From: Nymphaea colorata
Taxonomy: Eukaryota > Streptophyta > Magnoliopsida > Nymphaeales > Nymphaeaceae
Direction of reading: 5' to 3'
Assembly (NCBI RefSeq): GCF_008831285.2
Contig: NC_045138.2
Coordinates: forward strand, 19,749,934-19,813,933
Length of the DNA stretch: 64,000 nucleotides
Shown: piece after piece, positions 37,001-47,211 of the stretch
Layout: each line of letters begins with the position of its first letter
How positions within the stretch are numbered: the first letter of the stretch is position 1
Notes under the pieces: generated by a model
The model's input: the letters and a program-made list of their open reading frames with translations, nothing else
What the model was told of the DNA's origin: nothing
Database searches by the model: none
Translations under genes and position numbers: made by a program

Positions 37001-38242
37001 ATATATTCTAAGAAAGAGTTGTTCATTTTATCAAGGGGCTTTCACTGTAATGACTGAACACAAGGACCTATAGAAAATTTATTTGACGAATGCATTCCAT
37101 TCACAGGAATTGTGAGATAAAATCAATTGCACCTTTTGGAGTTATTGTGGAGATTGCTCCTGGTCGTGAGGTGAACTTTTCCCTAATAATAAGGTTTTGA
37201 TTTATTATTTTTTGGTCTATGCTGTATATATCTCTCAACCAGAAAGTATTGCTTTCTCAAAGGTGCCTAATATCTCTTTATATGGGAATGGTTGAGCAAA
37301 CATATCTCTTTAAATATTATCTTATATTGGAAGTGGTTGATTTGGCTCTCTTATCATGCCATGAAATCTAGCTTCATGATCATAAAGATGAAGCTTTCTT
37401 AATGATTATGTTTATCATTTTCTCAGGGTCTCTGTCATATTAGTGAACTGACATCAAGTTGGCTAGCGAAGGCTGAAGATGTAAGTGTCTAGACTTTTTT
37501 TTTCACTCTTCAATTGTGTATCTTCCTTTTCAACATTTAGTATTTTCTTCGTCAAAATGCTGGAATGTGATACAAAATTTGAATCGTCCACTTTGGGATG
37601 CAGGTGTTTAAAGTCGGAGATCGTGTGGATGTGAAAGTTATTGAGGTTGTGTTTCATCAGTAGTGCTTCATTAGTAGAGTTTGCTGCTTGATATTTCTGG
37701 GAGCTTCTTCCTCCCATGCTTTGATATGTCCTGTGTGATCTGAATAGGCAGTTAAGCTGAAGATTGCTTATCACTCAAATTCTTAAAGGGAAATGAATAT
37801 CTTGTCCACATTTTCTGCGCTTAGTTTACTAATAGTTATATGCTTTTGATATTAGATCAATGAACGAGGTCAAGTCCGTTTAAGTCGTCGAGCACTACTG
37901 CCAGATGAAGACACAGAGAAAGCAAATAGTAAACAGGGGTCCAGCGATGCTGATGCTACTTCTGATGTGTCTGTTGATGGTTCCCTTCAAAAGAGTAAAG
38001 CAGAACCCCTAAGCAAAGACATCACCTTGGAAAAGCCGATCCGTGGCTCAGCAGATGGACCAATTACTAAAGATGGATCTGTTAAATCTCCCAAAAATAG
38101 CAAAGTCTATAGACGATCATCCAGTTCGCGAGATATGCCTGTTGCTAATAAAGAGGGGCCAAAGAAAAGTAGCGGTAAAAATGTTGCTACGACTGCTGCA
38201 GATGATGGCACAGTACTTAGTGGAGAGACTAGAATGAGTTAG
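9313..38242 (+). CDS. PNP1: Chloroplastic polyribonucleotide nucleotidyltransferase (PNPase), 24 exons
   Basis: Phosphorolytic 3'-5' exoribonuclease and RNA polymerase that trims and degrades plastid transcripts. Exons: 9313-9582, 10186-10254, 11147-11253, 11346-11388, 11915-11998, 13887-13951, 14103-14259, 17952-18008, 20429-20542, 28567-28830, 30429-30503, 31282-31395, 34168-34260, 34390-34568, 34731-34914, 35046-35093, 35244-35316, 35593-35666, 35774-35881, 35952-36046, 37107-37170, 37427-37480, 37604-37645, 37856-38242. All introns are GT-AG, phases agree, and the sum is 2820 nt (939 aa; the Arabidopsis enzyme is of similar length). A Ser/Arg/Pro-rich plastid transit peptide precedes [11 protein letters not shown]. 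RNase PH domain 1 contains GGFFKREGR (about 150) and RLIDRPLRP. RNase PH domain 2 contains [20 protein letters not shown], then DMDFK and QMDIK (621-641) with the conserved metal-binding acidic residues and lysine. A KH domain ([14 protein letters not shown], about 700), an S1 domain ([20 protein letters not shown], about 765-820) and a Ser/Lys-rich tail follow. Its length comes from repeat-filled introns. Confidence 0.96.
10015..10074. repeat. Compound (AT)n(AC)n microsatellite in PNPase intron 1
   Basis: About 23 AT units run into 7 AC units, starting about 430 bases after the first PNPase exon. Confidence 0.95.
15195..15542. mobile_element. Non-autonomous TIR element with 8 bp target duplication, in PNPase intron 7
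   Basis: A 348 bp element is bounded by perfect 11 bp inverted repeats (CTATGTCACAC at the left, its complement at the right) and flanked on both sides by ATTTTAAA (15187-15194 and 15543-15550). Both ends are rich in ACGGGTGCGG / CCGTGTC words that pair across the element, while the middle is AT-rich. There is no coding capacity. An 8 bp duplication is typical of hAT elements, although the terminal bases are not the usual hAT CAG/TAG. Confidence 0.85.
18278..18508. mobile_element. Possible MITE in PNPase intron 8
   Basis: The ends GGACATGCTTGGTTGCCTG and (complement of the right end) GGGTATGTTCGATTGCCAG match at about 13 of 19 positions, suggesting diverged terminal inverted repeats around a 231 bp non-coding body. 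Flanking TAA/TAG could be a worn 3 bp duplication of PIF/Harbinger type. The assignment is tentative. Confidence 0.4.
22639..22643. repeat. Target-site duplication GTATG (left)
   Basis: GTATG directly precedes the TG of the left LTR and matches the GTATG directly after the CA of the right LTR at 27039-27043. Confidence 0.95.
22644..22950 (-). repeat. Copia 3' LTR
   Basis: 307 bp, identical to the other LTR except for two transitions (cgaatcAcg/cgaatcAtg region and ccactActt/ccaccActt region). It contains a perfect inverted repeat at 22885-22912 with 13 bp arms (TGGATCGGGTCTG) around a central AA. Confidence 0.97.
22945..24245 (-). pseudogene. Copia reverse transcriptase (C-terminal part) and RNase H
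   Basis: From the deletion junction the frame reads [25 protein letters not shown], the middle of the copia reverse transcriptase, and continues with the catalytic YVDDIVITG block, then SMVG-type connection sequence and RNase H ([28 protein letters not shown]), ending QLEGGC at a stop inside the LTR edge. The N-terminal fingers with the usual KARLVAKGF motif are absent. The frame differs from that of the upstream Gag-integrase frame, so no fused polyprotein can be made. Confidence 0.93.
24245..26467 (-). pseudogene. Copia Gag, protease and integrase (truncated polyprotein)
   Basis: The frame starts at the ATG at 26467 with [13 protein letters not shown]. Gag of the UBN2 type covers about residues 1-230. 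The CCHC zinc knuckle [15 protein letters not shown] lies at about 290, and the aspartic protease motif [13 protein letters not shown] at about 365. The pre-integrase HxnC-type region follows ([10 protein letters not shown] ... [10 protein letters not shown]). The integrase core carries [17 protein letters not shown] and [13 protein letters not shown], providing the D, D and E of the catalytic triad. It breaks off at VFGCVCY and runs out of frame into reverse-transcriptase DNA. The C-terminal integrase region is missing. Confidence 0.95.
26510..26670. repeat. TTAGGGCAAA short repeats in the copia leader
   Basis: The untranslated leader between the Gag start and the primer-binding site contains three perfect tandem copies of a 10 bp unit (aaattagggc) at about 26527-26560 and several further dispersed TTAGGGCA copies up to about 26670. 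Confidence 0.85.
26720..26731 (-). promoter_or_regulatory. Copia primer-binding site
   Basis: TGGTATCAGAGC on the minus strand directly follows the 5' LTR and is complementary to the 3' end of plant initiator methionine tRNA, the usual primer for copia reverse transcription. Confidence 0.95.
26732..27038 (-). repeat. Copia 5' LTR
   Basis: 307 bp; begins TG and ends CA on either strand, followed by the GTATG duplication at 27039-27043. It carries the same palindrome as the partner LTR (26973-27000). Confidence 0.97.
28100..28204. repeat. Two-copy tandem repeat in PNPase intron 9
   Basis: Two units of about 56 and 49 bases begin ATGGGATGTAC and end AAGGTGATGGTT; the second lacks a few internal bases. 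It is non-coding and ends about 360 bases before exon 10. Confidence 0.85.
29166..29371. mobile_element. Short hAT-type MITE in PNPase intron 10
   Basis: A 206 bp element is flanked by TGGTAACC on both sides (29158-29165 and 29372-29379). Its ends, TAAGGGTGGGTGCCGG and the complement of the right end TAGAGGTGGGCATCGG, are related inverted repeats of the TAGGGGTGGGC type found on plant hAT MITEs. GC-rich ends (GGGCCGGGC) flank an AT-rich core. Similar right-end words (GGGCCCGGGCAGGCCAGATGCCCACC) occur at 45165-45193. Confidence 0.8.
30700..31050 (-). mobile_element. Possible LTR-retrotransposon end in PNPase intron 11
   Basis: On the minus strand TGGTATTAGAGCC, starting at about 30791, closely resembles a Met-tRNA primer-binding site (TGGTATCAGAGC), and the bases upstream on that strand could be an LTR end. 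No second LTR, coding domain or target duplication was found, so this is at best a solo end or relic. Confidence 0.25.
32831..32876. repeat. Perfect 23 bp tandem duplication in PNPase intron 12
   Basis: Two identical adjacent 23 bp copies start CTATGAGCAACATTTAATGG. Confidence 0.95.
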
Positions 38243-38951
38243 AAAATTTTTGAAAATGGTTTAATTTGCCATATGCATTGAATCATTGATGGCCCAACTG
38301 GTGTTGAAAAGGAAATCCTTCGTTCAATTGTGAAAATTCCAGGTATGATGTACAAACTACTGTCTTCACAGTTGTGCATTCTGTTCTCTCATGGATTTTA
38401 TGGATATCTATGGTCGTAGCCATTGTATGATGCTCAGGATAGGGACCTTAAAAATAACAAAAGTGTGTTGAGTAGGAGACCTCTTAAAGGTGCTATGGTA
38501 TATATTTGGGAAAGCCATAAAGCATTGCTCTTCCTATGTCCCCTACTCTGGATTATGCCAATGTTTGAAGAAATAATTGTACTGGCAATTCGAGGATTTG
38601 ACCAGATTGACTCTCATGTTACAGTAGCGAACTATGTAAGTAATGAATAGAAGAGTATGACCAGGGCTAAATGGAGACTAGGGAAATCTGTATCCTTGGT
38701 TTCTGTGATGCATGTGGTCAATTTAGAGGTGAGAACTGTATATGGTCAAAAACCCTGTAATCACCAATTCATTGCAAAAGATCCATTCTCCTTCTCACAA
38801 GCTTTAATTGTCTGCTAAATGATTGCTTAATCTGACATCCTTTCTCTATGACAAACTGACGTTATGTAAATGTTATGCTTTCATCGCCTTAATGAACGAG
38901 AAGTAACCAATCACATGATCTGATATTTGGTATTTTGGCTGTGAAACATGG

Positions 38952-39176
38952 GGGTACCCTGAATAGGTTGAAGCCCCTTCTCCTTTCCTTCTGCCCTTGA
39001 GATCCAGACCTGCTTTGGGACCTAGGTAGGGAATGGTACATCTGTCAAGTAGAGTGTCACACATCTTCCATTTGCAGTCTAGAAAAGTAGCATCCATGGG
39101 AATTGAACTGACAATCGGATTTGCACTGGTCCACCATTCCAACCAGCTATGCTACACCCCTCATGGTGTTTGTTTG
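38952..39176 (-). mobile_element. tRNA-derived SINE, family A
   Basis: On the minus strand it begins GGGGTGTAGCATAGCTGGTTGG, whose TAGCATAGCTGG is an excellent Pol III A box; AGTGCAAATCCG about 30 bases on is a diverged B box. It is flanked by 15 bp near-identical direct repeats (GGCTGTGAAACATGG at 38937-38951, GGCTGGGAAACACGG at 39177-39191). It shares CATGGATGCTACTTT with the copy at 1060-1250. Confidence 0.65.
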
Positions 39177-41259
39177 GGCTGGGAAACACGGAAATTGGAT
39201 AGTCCCTCTGGATGTATAATGCACAAACTGTACAACACCGCAACTGGGAGCCCTTATCCTGCTGCTCAAATACCATCTTTAGATTTTATAGTTTGTGATC
39301 AGTGCTTGAGGAAAACATAATCCAACTGGCTGTTTCTTCACATTTTTTACATTTTGTAATTTTTCTTCATTTGTTGCATCATGCAGGTTTTTCAGTTTCT
39401 GGATTCACATGCTGTTTTCTCACTTTTGATGTTAAGGCGGCATCATTTTGTGAACTTTTTTGAGATGCTGGAGTTTGTGGCCGATGTTTGGAAGCTTTTG
39501 ATATGCCAACGGTGGAGTATATTTGAAAGAGGCACTGCTCCTTGTCTGTGATATTGCCTAATCATCCTTTATTTGTCCGAAGCTTCAACAGGGAAGCCTT
39601 GGGTGTTCTTATTGCCTGCTCTGCAGCTTTGTCATGTAAGGTTGTGGGCAGCGTAATGTTTTTAGACTCCCAAATTCCAAGCATTCGGAAGTCAACTGTA
39701 CAGTTTTTTCTACCTCAGGTGCTATGTTGCCGCTGCATGTATGAACATGGACTTGTAATCTTTTCTTTTTTGTGCTATCATCATTTTGCCTCTATCTTAA
39801 ATTTCTGTCTGCAATTTTCGTATCATGTATTCATGGCACCTACTGTTCTCTTCATGATTCTGAGAGCAAGCGTTGACTTCCATGGGCAGCTATCTTAAGT
39901 AACTAAGATTTTTCTTTTCAAATTAATGTTTCTTTTACAGGTTTCTGTCAGTACTTGCTCCACAAACACACATGCATCGAACTTGGAACTGTGAGAAGTT
40001 TTGAGGCGCTCCATCATATACTGTGTTTCTGTCAATACTTGCTCCACGTCACACACACATGCATCTTGTGGGTTTCTTGTAAAATCTCTCTCCTTTGAAC
40101 TCCAATTTGACTAGTAGCCCCTTTTCTCTGTTTGAAACCTTTTTTCTTTTTTGCGCTTCGCTACAGCTTTTGTGTGCATAGACTTTATAGAAAGAACTTA
40201 AGGACGTGCAGGCAAATGATGTCCCCCTTCCCACATTCTTCTCTCAATCTCTGGAGAGGTTTGCTGCATATTTTTTCTCCTAAAATGATTTTCCGGCATA
40301 AGAAAAGTAAAACTAATCCTGAATAAGTTGTCCAAGAGGCACGTCAGTTCACAGAGCTTCTTCGTAAGATAAGCCAATTGAGATCAGGCTTCAGCAACTT
40401 AGACTATGCATTGACAATGAAATCAACTTTTTTTAGCTCATTTAATAAGCACAACGGATGGAACCTCTTCATTCGTTAAAAAAACCCTAGAAACAACGAC
40501 GACTAATGAATATATCTTTTGCTAATAGAAGGAGAAAGCGCCAAGAGGTTGCATGTTCAGTAATGTACTAATCGAATAGTCTTGGATTGAACTTAACAAG
40601 AAGGACAAAGGAAGAGCCCCCCATTATAAGGACAAAGTGGAAAACTGAAAGGGTTCATCCTTCAAACGCCGTGTCTACTTTGCACTGCACTAGCAAAGAG
40701 AGTTTCTGTGCTGTATGGAAACCTCCACGGTGAACATATTGTACCAGACTTTTTTGGGAATGGATGCCCCATTAAAAAGGGGGACAAAAAGGTTGAGGTT
40801 TATTTGTAGGGAGGATAGAAATTTTGCCCGATGCGGTGATTAAAAATCTTAAAACACGAGGAACCATTGTTGCTGGACTATAACCATACCTACAAACATT
40901 ATTTAGCAATGTATACTTAATTTTTAGTCATCTGGCAATATCATTTTTTAGAAATACAAAAAGTAATTTCTGTTATAGCACTACGATTTGCAAAACACGC
41001 ACCTAGAAGCATCGAGCTATGATTTTTTATTGGCCAGTAATGGCTGCATTTTGTATGTTTTATTTATTTATTTATTTTGGCAAAATTACAACTGTATGGA
41101 TGTGATATTCATAATCAAACCACAATAACTTTTTATAAAAAAATGGCAACTTTAGGGTGTATAAATAAGATCTTTTTTTTTATGTTTACTTGGGGGAAAC
41201 TATGTTTGGCATAAAACCTCCGGACCTTTATGCCTCCAAGATTTTGGCTTGTTTTGACA

Positions 41260-41412
41260 TCCGAGTCAATTTATGGTATATCGTTCAAGTGTCGTGCTTG
41301 CTACAGTTTGCAGCCCGTATGAATAATACACCAGAATGCAATAGCGACCATCAGATTTGAACCTCGAACTTCATAAATGTAAACCCCGTTGCTACCAGGT
41401 TATCTACACCCC
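41260..41412 (-). mobile_element. SINE-like sequence with Pol III boxes
   Basis: On the minus strand GGGGTGTAGATAACCTGGTAGC gives an A-box-like TAGATAACCTGG, and GAGGTTCAAATCTG about 35 bases later is a close B box. The right limit is unclear. No aminoacyl stem forms, so it is not a tRNA gene. Confidence 0.4.
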
Positions 41413-42454
41413 TTGAGTTTAACAATCAACCGTTAGGATTTTTTAGCATATACGACCTAATAAACGTAGTCAACAACCCATGTGAAGAGTTTAAGTAGGG
41501 AAGATGAGACGAGAAAGAAAAACATGAAAATGAAGCTTCCCATGTGAAGAGTGTCTCCACCCTCCATTATTTTGTGCGTCATATTCTACATGTGCCCTAA
41601 AAACAGCTATGGTTCCACGTTTTCACCGGAAACCCTAGACTCTTTCACATGCCAAACTTTCTTGTTATCATGCCTATCTCACTCATATGCTTTCATCTCC
41701 TTTCTCGATGAAGTTGGCTCCATGTGGCTAATCCCTTTTAATTACTGATTCCTTTTTCTCCCCTTTTGCCTTCTTTCCAACTTTGTTTTCCAATGATAAG
41801 AGTAAAGCTAGAAAGTGAAATGGAAGATATCATGATGACTAAAGGGGCTTTTAGCCTTACTGCATTCGGATTGGGCAGGTTGGTTGGAGTGGTATGCAGT
41901 CGGCGGCTAAAACAATTACATGTTGTTCTATGAATCTGATTATAAAAATGGAACGGATTCATGAAGCAGTGAACAAATTGTTTCATGAATATATCCATTT
42001 TTGTATCTAGATTTATAGAGTCATATATTTTTATCATATTCGCTAAGTAGTCCCTTTTTACAAGCTAAATAAACATAGGCCTTGTGATTATTAGGGGAGT
42101 GGGTTCCCAATGTAGTCGATGCAATAAATGGTAAGGGGGGTTGGTAAGTAGCCTGTTTTTGTTTTGAATTCTTGGGGCATCAACCCTCTATGCTTTAAAA
42201 AGATGATCATCAACACATAAGTTGAAGTATGACAGAGATAACAGTGTGAGGCATCGAAAGAATGCCTTATATCTTGGGGAGACAAGAGATTGGGTGGTGG
42301 GGTGTTTGGCCTTCAGTCCGATAGTGTGTCACTGCAGCTCCCCATGATTATTCGGAGAGCGGGGGAGGGTGGGGTGGATGCTTGCGTTGGAGTTTTACAC
42401 ATGTCAAATAAGTTGTGACAAAATCTCTTACCCCGATGGCTGGTAGTATACTGG

Positions 42455-42600
42455 GTGGCAAGGTGGTTCACCTTCTATAAGAACTCGTATTTGAATCATG
42501 GAGTGGTCGCTGTTACATCTCAGTGCGCTCCACCTTTGGATCGTTAAAGGTGCTGAAGCATGTTCTGTGAACCTAAGAGGGCGGGTACAAGAGTGAACAG
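42455..42600 (+). mobile_element. SINE-like sequence (weak)
   Basis: TGGTAGTATACTGGGTGGCAAGG followed by CTCGTATTTGAATCATGG resembles a worn tRNA-derived head. The Pol III boxes are imperfect and no target duplication was identified. Confidence 0.3.
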
Positions 42601-43184
42601 TAACATCTCTTTAAGAAGTAGTGGAATGAACCATTCATAGTTTTTTTTTGTGAGAAACTAACAAGAAGAAATCTGCAAATTAGTTATCATACCCTGATGA
42701 TGGTACCTTATTTTCATTCTGGCTTTTCCAAGTTGGAACGAAGGAGTCTTTAAGAGTTTTATTCTCATAGTCTAAGCAATGCATATATGAAGCATCTCTG
42801 ACGTGACAGAACAAAACAAGACGTGGGAGATATACGGCCGTTGTTCAAATCATCATCGACACTAAGTTTGACCATGTCATTGAAAGCTGTAGTTTTATTG
42901 GTGCAATCCTTTTTGTGCACCAGTGTGGATGAAAGGCTGCTGATCGATAGGCTCCCCTCCATGAATCTTGTGTACATAATACAGCAAATGAAACATTTAC
43001 AAGATCCATTGCGTTAAACCAATCAAAACAAAACTTGGCAAACATAATTTTTGTTGCCTTAACCATCCGAACCCATAAACAGAAACAACCAAAAACAGGA
43101 TTTGACAAGGTAATGTTCTTTCTGCCATCTTATATTCGTCTTTCTCTGCCCACCAAGAGCAACCTTCCTTCTAAAAGATCTTTC

Positions 43185-43280
43185 ATGCGTCTTCTCCATC
43201 TACTATTGTTGGTGACAATAATGATCTTATGCTCCTCCGCCTTTTCTGAAGGACAACCTGTCCTCCAAGAGCTTCATTGA
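43185..43280 (+). other. Candidate small secreted-peptide start (unconfirmed)
   Basis: A short frame starts at the ATG at 43185 and encodes 31 residues beginning MRLLHLLLLVTIMILCSS, a textbook-looking signal peptide (basic start, long hydrophobic core, small residues at the cleavage site) followed by AFSEGQPVLQELH and a stop. It could be the first exon or the broken remnant of a secreted-peptide gene. No cysteine pattern or known peptide family follows, and a chance hydrophobic frame is possible. Confidence 0.2.
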
Positions 43281-43493
43281 CGATGTCCTTCCACCCCTGT
43301 TAATGAATTCACTATGCAGGAGTTTTCTTCATCCTTCCACCATACAGAACTGATGATTCTCCTGAAATTTAGGATTTGAATAGTTCGACCTACCTCATGA
43401 TCATTCACCACTCTACCTTGGCACGTACTCTATGTCCTCACTCATATTTTAGCAACTCTTTCTCCTATTCGGAGTTACATATGCTGTTATAGG

Positions 43494-44022
43494 TAGGGGT
43501 GAACAACGAGTCCAGCTACTCGAGTTCGACTCGTTAAAGCTCGACTCGTGTACGAGTTCAAGCCAAGTCATTTGCTTAACGAGTCAAGCTCGAGTTCATG
43601 AGACAACTCGTTCAAATAATCGAGTTGAGTTTGAACTCACCATGTAACTACCAAGTCGAGCTTGAGCCTTAACCAAGTTTGTCGAGCTCGAGTCTAGTCG
43701 ATCATTCAAATGAGTTTATGAGTTTGTCGAGCCTTAATCAGCTCAAGTTCGAACTCAACATGTAACGATAAATGTCAATTTTGTTCAAATGAGTTTGTTG
43801 AGCCTTAATAGAGTCAAACTCGAGCTCAACACATAACTATGAATAGCAATTCTATTCAAAAGAGTTTGTCGAGCCTTAATCGAGTCGAGCTCGAGCTCAA
43901 CACAAAACTGCTGAGTCGAGCTCGAGCCACTTCTGTCGAGCTATTTTTGAGCTCGAGGTTTCATTAGTCGAGCCGAGTTTGAGCTGACTAGACTTGAGCT
44001 CGACTCGACTCGTGTTCACCTC
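43494..44022. mobile_element. hAT-type non-autonomous element rich in CGAGCTCGAG words
   Basis: A 529 bp element lies between perfect 8 bp duplications GTTATAGG (43486-43493 and 44023-44030). The left end is TAGGGGTGAACAACGAGTC; the complement of the right end is GAGGTGAACACGAGTCGAG. The interior is almost entirely made of degenerate words such as GTCGAGCTCGAG and GAGTTTGTCGAGCCTTAAT (about 60 bp period, several copies), giving extensive self-complementarity. It is non-coding. Confidence 0.85.
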
Positions 44023-44217
44023 GTTATAGGTATAATTGCAAGTCCTCCAAACTTAGGGGAAGACTTGTTGATACCTCCTCAAGGCAGTGTTTTCGTGGCA
44101 CACACGGTTCCTTGTGCTCAAGAGTCAATTTGAACATTACTTCTCAACATTTTCTCAACCATTTGGACTTAATTCTAATTTGATGCCAAAATTGAAATTC
44201 GCTCAAACTTTTGACAG

Positions 44218-44218
<1 letters not shown>

Positions 44219-44307
<89 letters not shown>

Positions 44308-44308
44308 A

Positions 44309-44342
<34 letters not shown>
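44219..44342. repeat. (AT)n(AG)n(AT)n compound microsatellite
   Basis: About 64 bases of AT, then about 24 bases of AG, then about 33 bases of AT. Reading frames through it (IYIYIY) are artefacts. Confidence 0.97.
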
Positions 44343-44344
<2 letters not shown>

Positions 44345-45766
44345 ATATTTGTTAAGGAACTACAAAACTCCGTCCTAAATATTTTTTTTTATTTTCTAAA
44401 CTTCCTAAGCCTAAAAGGTGTTCCTCGTTTTTCTATAAATCTAAGACATGACACGCAAGGATTTGGTGATACTAAAAAGTAGACCTCGCCTTCTGATATT
44501 ATTGCAAAAAAGAAAATCTGTCTTTTTGACAGTTAATAAAAAGATTCTTATTTCGTCAAAATTAATTATTAAAAATAAGTTTTTTCACCTGCTAAGAAAT
44601 ATCATGAAAGTGTCGATTTATAATGAGATTTCTCTTGATAAATTTCTAACATTAAAAAAGAAAAAACGATATTTCTCTTGCTAAATTTCTTTTGATGCCT
44701 ACGCTTACTTGCCGCAGCAACGAGGAGGCCACAAGATAAGGGCAACCCTCTGGCGGGTCCGAGCCAGTTAGCGAATTCCGATACAATATGGAAAGACCGG
44801 TTTAGATCGAACCCGAATCATAAGATTGTTTCCACTTTAATCCTTTTGCGTGCGGTCCACAGGAAAAGACGGAATATTCGTTTGGTGACGGACACAAACG
44901 GAAGACCTTTAAATTAATAAAGCTGACAGGGCAACGGTGGGACCGACCTGTTTTTAATCTTGCCTATGCAGCCGTCCATCTCGAAAATCTACGGCGGAGA
45001 TCAAGCAGGCAATGGGCTTTTTGAACCAGATTCCCTGGGCTGTCCCTCGTACTGGCGTTCCACTGTTCTGGAAGCGCGGACATTCTAACTGGGCCCCATG
45101 TTTCAGTACAGTTTTTTATATGTTAATTTTTTTTTTTATTAAAAATGAAGCTGGTTGGCTCGAGCTCGGGCCCGGGCAGGCCAGATGCCCACCCTTGATG
45201 GCAAGACATACTAATATCCTTCATGGCAAGACATCCTAATATGAATCTTATATATATATGTGTGTTCTTTTGTAGAAAATAAATTATACTTTTTATATAA
45301 AATAACAAAATAACCACTCTTAAGTGACAAAAATATATTTTGTTGGCTTAAAAAAAAGTGATTCTCTGCACATTTATTTTTTTTTTATTTGTTCAAATTT
45401 AATATCTTATAAATCAGTTGAGCACCAATTTTGCTAACTTTTTTAGAAATTAGAGACTCAGGCCGTGTTTGGCTAACACGGCTAAACGGCCTTTCAGAGG
45501 CCAAACATCGTTTTCCATATGTTTGGGCGTCACCGAAACCAGGCTTTCAGTGAAAACTTGGTTTTCTTTGGTCCCAGATTTTTCACCGAAAACGCCTTTG
45601 TGCCTTCACGTCGACGTCCACAATTTTCCCATGGCTGCTTCACACATAAAAGATGAAGCACTTGTATTTTCCATGTCCGTTTCCTTTTTTTTATTAGATT
45701 GAATTTCTCAATTTTTATATGGTGGCTATGTTTGCTAACAATGTTTGTTAACAAGATTGTCGATTT

Positions 45767-45975
45767 GCCTCAAGGGGCGACGCGTAGCTGGTCGAGCTAA
45801 GGGTTGGCATGTCCATAGTTCGATTTCCATTGGTGTTATGTTCATGTGTTTTAAGTTAGCAGGGCACAACATTCAAGTTAAATGGTGCACCGTTGCTATT
45901 GTTGACACCGACACGGTTCAAGACTCCAGAAGCAAGGAGAATGGGAAGGCCTTCGGGCCTCTCTTTGAACGGTGA
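45767..45975 (+). mobile_element. tRNA-derived SINE, family B
   Basis: The head CGACGCGTAGCTGGTCGAGC supplies an A box and CATAGTTCGATTTCC, about 20 bases further, a B box (GGTTCGANNCC type), with the correct order and roughly tRNA-like spacing. The body ends near GGGCCTCTCTTTGAACGG. It appears inserted in an older DNA element with Harbinger-like ends. It lacks an acceptor stem, so it is not a functional tRNA. Confidence 0.6.
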
Positions 45976-46702
45976 AATGAACCTCTCACTTCCTGTTTTC
46001 ACCCAAACAGGAAAATCAGGTTTCTAAAACTTGGTTTAGAAAACTCGGTTTCCAAAAGACCCGGTTTCATGTTATCCAATATCCACTCCGTTTTTATAAA
46101 TTTTTTATTCAAATATTCACGTGTTCCACTTAAAGTGTTGTATATTTGATGTTTGGAAGATGGCTTTTCATTTTTCTGTTTCTTCTCACAGACAATTTGT
46201 TTGATTCGAACGTGACGTGACGATAAATAAAAAACTATCGTTTTTTCAAAATTAATGAACAATTTGAAAGAAATTTGAAAGGGTCACCCAAACAGTATAT
46301 CCTTAACTTTTGATATGAAAAATATAAAAATACTCTCTCCGAATATCAATGTGTTTTATGATAGGCAATTTTCATTTTGCATAAAAAAATCATCGTTTTT
46401 TATTTGCGAATTCCCCTTTGGGAGCCTGATTTGTCATTTCCCCTAACGTTAATTATTTTTAATAATTTTTTGCTGAAAGCATATTCACGTGTTCTTATTA
46501 GAGTCCACTTTGACGCCTTTGAGAAGTCCTTTCGGTGTCTTTTGTCGTAGAAAACTTTTCCACTTTTTTCTTCAAACAAACATTTTTTTGCAAAAAAGTT
46601 ACTACTGTGTCGACTTTTACTACTCTATGGGAGAGGAGATGTGCATTTCATGCTAGCGAATCAAACACGCCCTTGGAAAATTTTTGCAGACGCGCTTAAG
46701 GC

Positions 46703-46726
46703 TATATATATATATATATATATATT
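46703..46726. repeat. (TA)n microsatellite
   Basis: About 12 TA units in intergenic DNA some 550 bases upstream of the threonine deaminase start. Confidence 0.9.
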
Positions 46727-47211
46727 GGAATTACCAAGTTGTTGGAAGTTGTCAAAAAGTTAATTTTTTTAACCACGGTTGAAAATATAATAATATTCAT
46801 TAAAATGTCATATATCATCACTACGTAATAATCTGTTGTTAATATCTTGAGGATAGTTTTTAATATTTAGTCAACATTTGATAGCTACTGATTTATATCA
46901 AGTACACAGAACACATAAAATAAAATATGTGCGAATAAACTACATGTTTTTTATGTGTTTTGTACAAAAGACATTTCTTTGTACATTCCCAAGAAAATTA
47001 TCTTTTGAATTTATCATAGATTTACAATAGAAATTTACTAAATCAGTATAAGAAACAAAACAATTTTGAGAAACACGAGCTGCTGTTTCCTGACTCATTG
47101 TAATCAGATATTTTCAGGAATCACATTGGCATTTTGTGTCCTCATCCCCTGATCAAGGCCCGTTGGTTCCTATCAGCTGTAACCGGTACGATTCGAATCG
47201 GTGAGGTCAGG

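Noticed and set aside
41340-41400. tRNA gene suggested by a Pol III B box
   Set aside because: No acceptor stem or anticodon arm can be drawn; it fits a SINE head better.
44087-44284. Open frame ending in IYIYIY
   Set aside because: It is produced by reading through the AT microsatellite.
45770-45830. tRNA gene suggested by clear A and B boxes
   Set aside because: The acceptor and T arms do not pair and a long unrelated tail follows, so it is a tRNA-derived SINE.
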